Shown in pieces: positions 31,292 to 34,498 of a DNA stretch of 34,498 bases. Position 1 is the stretch's first letter, and every line of letters begins with the position of its first letter. The notes beneath the pieces were generated by a model, which saw only the letters and a list, made by a program, of their open reading frames with translations, did no database searches and was not told the DNA's origin. Origin of the DNA: Clostridiales bacterium (GTDB lineage Bacteria; Bacillota; Clostridia; Lachnospirales; Lachnospiraceae); contig JAJBVE010000183.1 in assembly GCA_020859995.1 (NCBI GenBank), positions 1 to 34,498 on the forward strand. Reading direction: 5' to 3'. The position numbers and the translations under genes were made by a program.

Positions 31292-32362
31292 ATGGCAAAT
31301 TCAGAAGCAAGGGAATATCTTTCCCGCATCGGTATTCAGAAAATCTCAGAGCTGGACACGGCTCTGATCGAAACGTTCGGCTACGAAGAAGGAGAACGGC
31401 ATATCAAAAATCTGACCGAACTGTTCGACCGGACTGAAAGGAAGCTGATTTACGGGACTGAAGAATCAGACTGGAGAAATTCTCATCCACAGTCCGCTGT
31501 TCGGGTCCGGGACGACTTAAGTCCAAAAAATTCCGCGCCCGGCTCTGGATATAAAAAGGACAGCCTGTATCTGCGCCGGCAGTCAGAGCTTGTCGACTAT
31601 CTGAATCAAACTCTGCCTTTAAGTCTTCTTGCCTCTTCCTACTATGACCGTCTGTTTTTTCAGAAGGCAATAGACTATCTGATCCGGGCGGAGCGTTATT
31701 TCAAGGGGGACATCTGTGAGGTCGGCTGCGGAAATGGCATCCTGACCTGTTTTCTCGCGCAGCGGTATCCGGATTTGGCCGTCACCGGACTGGATTTGTC
31801 CGCGAACGCGGTCTCTGTGGCTAAGGTGCTCAAAGAGCAGCTCGCTATTCATAACGCAGCCTTTTATCAGCAGGATATATCAGGCATGGATATCTCAGCC
31901 CAGGCTTCGTCTGAACCAGCATTATCCAGCCTGTCTTTGACTGATCCGATTTTTAATGATAATCCATCCCAAAACCAGAAACAGGAACCATTTCAGACCC
32001 TGCTCTCCTGCCGCACGATCCACGAAAATGTAGCCTGGCCGCCTCTGGCAGCAAAACAGGCCAAAAAAGGCAGTTCTGAAAATGTAGAAAACAAAACCAA
32101 TCAGCGTCAGCTCTCACTTGCCGAGCTGACCGCGCTGCACCGGCCCTATGCGCAGGTATTGGCCAATCTGGTAAATCCGGGCGGATACCTGATCAGCGTG
32201 GAGCGCTATGAAGCCGATGCCTCCTATGACGGGCTTCTTCATGCACTGGAAGAGGCTGGTTTTTCCCGGGAAAAGGGGACGCATGAGCAGTTTTCCTGCA
32301 AAAACGGAGAGGAGGCGGCGACCTTTCAGGCACTCGTTTTAAAGAGGGTTCGCTTGCAATAG
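31292..32362 (+). CDS. Class I SAM-dependent methyltransferase
   Basis: Rossmann-fold methyltransferase of 356 residues. Motif I is ICEVGCGNGILTCFLAQRYP (141-160) and motif II has VTGLDLSANAVSVAK; LLSCRTIHENVAW and LANLVNPGGYLISVERYE are the later core strands. An N-terminal region of about 90 residues precedes the core and may bind substrate. Residues 202-234 and 252-276 are polar, low-complexity stretches interrupting the core around motif IV, which is unusual. The ATG at 31292 has AGGAGG at six bases; earlier in-frame codons precede the promoter and are not used. Target (small molecule, RNA or protein) cannot be deduced. The flanking genes give no clue. Confidence 0.85.
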   Translation: MANSEAREYLSRIGIQKISELDTALIETFGYEEGERHIKNLTELFDRTERKLIYGTEESDWRNSHPQSAVRVRDDLSPKNSAPGSGYKKDSLYLRRQSELVDYLNQTLPLSLLASSYYDRLFFQKAIDYLIRAERYFKGDICEVGCGNGILTCFLAQRYPDLAVTGLDLSANAVSVAKVLKEQLAIHNAAFYQQDISGMDISAQASSEPALSSLSLTDPIFNDNPSQNQKQEPFQTLLSCRTIHENVAWPPLAAKQAKKGSSENVENKTNQRQLSLAELTALHRPYAQVLANLVNPGGYLISVERYEADASYDGLLHALEEAGFSREKGTHEQFSCKNGEEAATFQALVLKRVRLQ

Positions 32363-32401
32363 GCAAGAAACAAAATACCTCTTTTCGCCTGCTTAATTTT
32401 T
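32361..32401. terminator. Weak terminator-like hairpin between convergent genes
   Basis: AGGC (32361-32364) can pair with GCCT (32387-32390), extended by imperfect AAGA/TCTT pairs, followed by TTAATTTTT. It lies between the methyltransferase and the convergent helicase gene, in a 66-nt spacer. Stem is short. Confidence 0.3.
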
Positions 32402-32428
32402 ACCATTGCGACGCTCCTCAGGCTTCCT

Positions 32429-34498
32429 TCACCCCAGCAATTCCAGCAGTTCCTCCTGCGAAAGACCTGAGAGCGATGTACCTTCCCCGGAAAGAACCTG
32501 ATCCGCGAGATCTTTTTTCTCTTCCTGCAGCCGCAGGATCCGCTCTTCGATCGTCCCTTTCAGGATCAGGCGGTACACGGTGACCTGTCGGGTCTGTCCG
32601 ATCCGGTGGGCGCGGTCGGTGGCCTGGTTTTGCGCGGCCATGTTCCACCACGGGTCGTAGTGGATGACGATGTCTGCTCCCGTCAGGTTCAGCCCGTTGC
32701 CGCCCGCCTTGAGGGAGATCAGAAGCACCGGGACGTCCCCTTCATTGAACTGATGCACCAGCCGGATACGTTTTTCCTTGGATGTGGATCCGGTCAGGAT
32801 ATAGTAGGGGATGCCTTCCGCTTTAAGGTCTTCCTCCAGCAGCGCGAGCATTGAGGTAAACTGCGAGAAAAGAAGCATCCGGTGGCCACCGTCTATCGCC
32901 TGCCGGATCAGGCCGATGGCCGCTTCGCGCTTCGCGCTTTCTTCGTGGTAATTTTCAAAAAGAAGCGACGGGTCGCAGCAGATTTCACGGATCTTGGTGA
33001 GCTCCGCGAGCACCTTCACCTTTCCTGTCCCGGTCCCCATCGTCCCGTCCAGGATCGTATTTTTCAGTTTCAGGACCTGCGCGTCATAGAGCTTCTGCTG
33101 CTCGCCGGAAATCGGCACATAGCGCACCTCCTCCAGCTTCGCCGGGAGGCCCTTTAACACATCTTCTTTCCGTCTTCTCATGAGGAAGGGCGAGGTCATT
33201 TTTTTCAGCTTTTCCATGGCCTCCTGATCCTTGCCTTTCGTGACAGGAATCGCAAACCTCTGCTCAAAATCCTTCTGCGAATACAGAAATCCCGGCATCA
33301 GGAAATCAAAAATGCTCCAGAGCTCCGAGAGGCGGTTTTCGATCGGCGTGCCCGTCAGCGCAAGGCGGTGACCTGCCTTCAGGGTCTTTACGGCCTTCGA
33401 GACTGCCGCACCCGAATTTTTGATATACTGTGCCTCATCGAGGATCACATAAAAGAACTCCCTCTCCGAGAGCTCCGCGATGTTGCGCTTCAGCAGATCA
33501 TAGGAAATCAGATACACCTGCGTACTGTCCCACGCCGCGAGCGCTTTTCTCCTTGCCACCGCGCCGCCGGTGATCGGCAGGACCTGCATGTCCGGCGCAA
33601 ATTTCACGAATTCCTCCTGCCAGTTGTAAACCAGGGACGCAGGGCAGACCACCAGGGACGGACGCTCTGTCCCCGGCTTCTTTTCGCCGTAATCATACAT
33701 AAGAGCGGAAATCGTCTGCAGCGTCTTGCCCAGACCCCCATCTCATCCGCCAGAATCCCGCCGAATCCGGCTTCCTCCAGCGTCCGGATCCATTTGAAGC
33801 CCAGCGTCTGATAGGGTCTCATAATTCCGGCAAGCTCCGAGGGCGGCTCGCTCTCAGAATCGCGGATTGTCTTAAAATTACGGATGAGGCCGCGGTATAC
33901 CCGGTCTCTTGTCGAGTACAGCGTGTCATGCTCCTCCAGGAGCTTATCGATATACAATGCGCGGTAAAGCGGCACCTTCGCGCTCTTTTTGATCACATCC
34001 TCCGGATTCAGATCCAGCTCCTGCATAAAATCGCTGATCTGGGAGAGCTGATCGTCCTCTGCCAGATCCAGAAAATCCCCGGAGGAAAGCTTATGGAACC
34101 GTTTCTTCCGGCGGTAGCTCTGCAGCACCTCCAAAAGCTCCTTCTCCGAAATCCCGGAGGACGTCAGCGACAGATCGAGAATGCCGCTCTCCACAGAAAC
34201 GCCGACCTTCACCTTCGGAACCGGAGCGACCGAAAACCTCCGGAACGCTTCCGAGCCATGCACCGTGCCATATTTTTCCAGGACGGCAATGCCGGACTGC
34301 AGGAAATCAAAGAGCTGCTCATCACTGACTGAGGCCAAAAAAGCCCCATCTTTATCATCGGGGTTTACACCCATCAGCCTCCCGACAGCGTCAGCGACCC
34401 GCTTTTCCTGCTCAACATCACGATAGCCATCGTTCTTATTAGAAACAGCGCTAAAGAATAAAAACTTTTCGCGATAAAAATGCTTGTATTTTCCCACA
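32429..34498 (-). pseudogene. SNF2-family helicase, frameshifted in Walker A and partial at window edge
   Basis: DEAD/DEAH-type SNF2 ATPase in two reading frames. The upstream part (to about 33739) encodes an acidic N-terminal region then RPYQTLGFKWI and GGILADEMG. The downstream part continues with VVCPASLVYNWQEEF, ILDEAQYIKN, ALTGTPIENRLSELW, FSQFTSMLALLEEDL, GGNGLNLTGADIVIHYDPWW and the terminal QATDRAHRIGQTRQV helicase motif. At 33735-33739 the plus strand has five C where DEMGLGKT would need three, so two extra bases change frame exactly in the ATP-binding motif. As read, no intact helicase is produced. It may be a real null allele, a phase switch or a sequencing error. The gene begins beyond the right edge; the GTG at 34497 is probably not its start. 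Confidence 0.85.

Overview
The window reads as a chromosome segment of a Gram-positive anaerobe of the Clostridia, most likely a gut Lachnospiraceae. This is inference from gene content: several MATE exporters, paralogous AAA-ATPase/PD-(D/E)XK proteins, GH2 glycosidases with a GPH sugar symporter, a eukaryote-type Ser/Thr kinase and strong AGGAGG ribosome sites. GC content looks moderate, near half. No rRNA, tRNA, CRISPR array, integrase or transposase was found.

Layout. Positions 61-4798 (minus) hold a MATE exporter coupled to a small internally duplicated helical protein, a MazG-type pyrophosphatase, a YbgC-like thioesterase and a large AAA-ATPase/nuclease gene carrying an in-frame hairpin insertion. 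Positions 4984-7971 (minus) are an operon of acyltransferase-3, small alpha/beta hydrolase and MATE exporter. Positions 8348-9974 are a HipBA toxin-antitoxin unit with a palindrome over its -10 box. Positions 10098-11396 encode a secreted two-repeat acidic protein and a small membrane protein. A helix-turn-helix-like protein and a membrane Ser/Thr kinase diverge at 11670-13546. Next come a Gfo/Idh/MocA oxidoreductase and a GH2 enzyme with the glucuronidase N-x-K motif, a free methionine-R-sulfoxide reductase, a TIGR04076 protein and a truncated AAA-ATPase paralogue. Positions 19350-25691 hold a third MATE and a GH2 beta-galactosidase divergent from a GPH symporter, which together look like a glycoside uptake and hydrolysis locus. 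Positions 25878-28987 (plus) carry a GNAT acetyltransferase, a lipase-like hydrolase and an AI-2E family permease. The right end has a full-length AAA-ATPase/nuclease, a methyltransferase and a SNF2 helicase whose reading frame breaks inside the ATP-binding motif and which runs off the window.

The most unusual material is non-coding or disruptive. It includes a 75-nt hairpin element inside an AAA-ATPase gene, a second paralogue cut by an out-of-frame deletion, and a leader block shared by two of the paralogues. There are also three spacers with direct duplications at about 61-nt offset, a triplicated 38-nt leader before the symporter, a cluster of GCAAGC-loop hairpins at 27598-27711, and two terminators followed by the same sequence. 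None proves a new system. The AAA-ATPase family with its shared leader, and the kinase/HTH pair, are the best candidates for poorly described biology.
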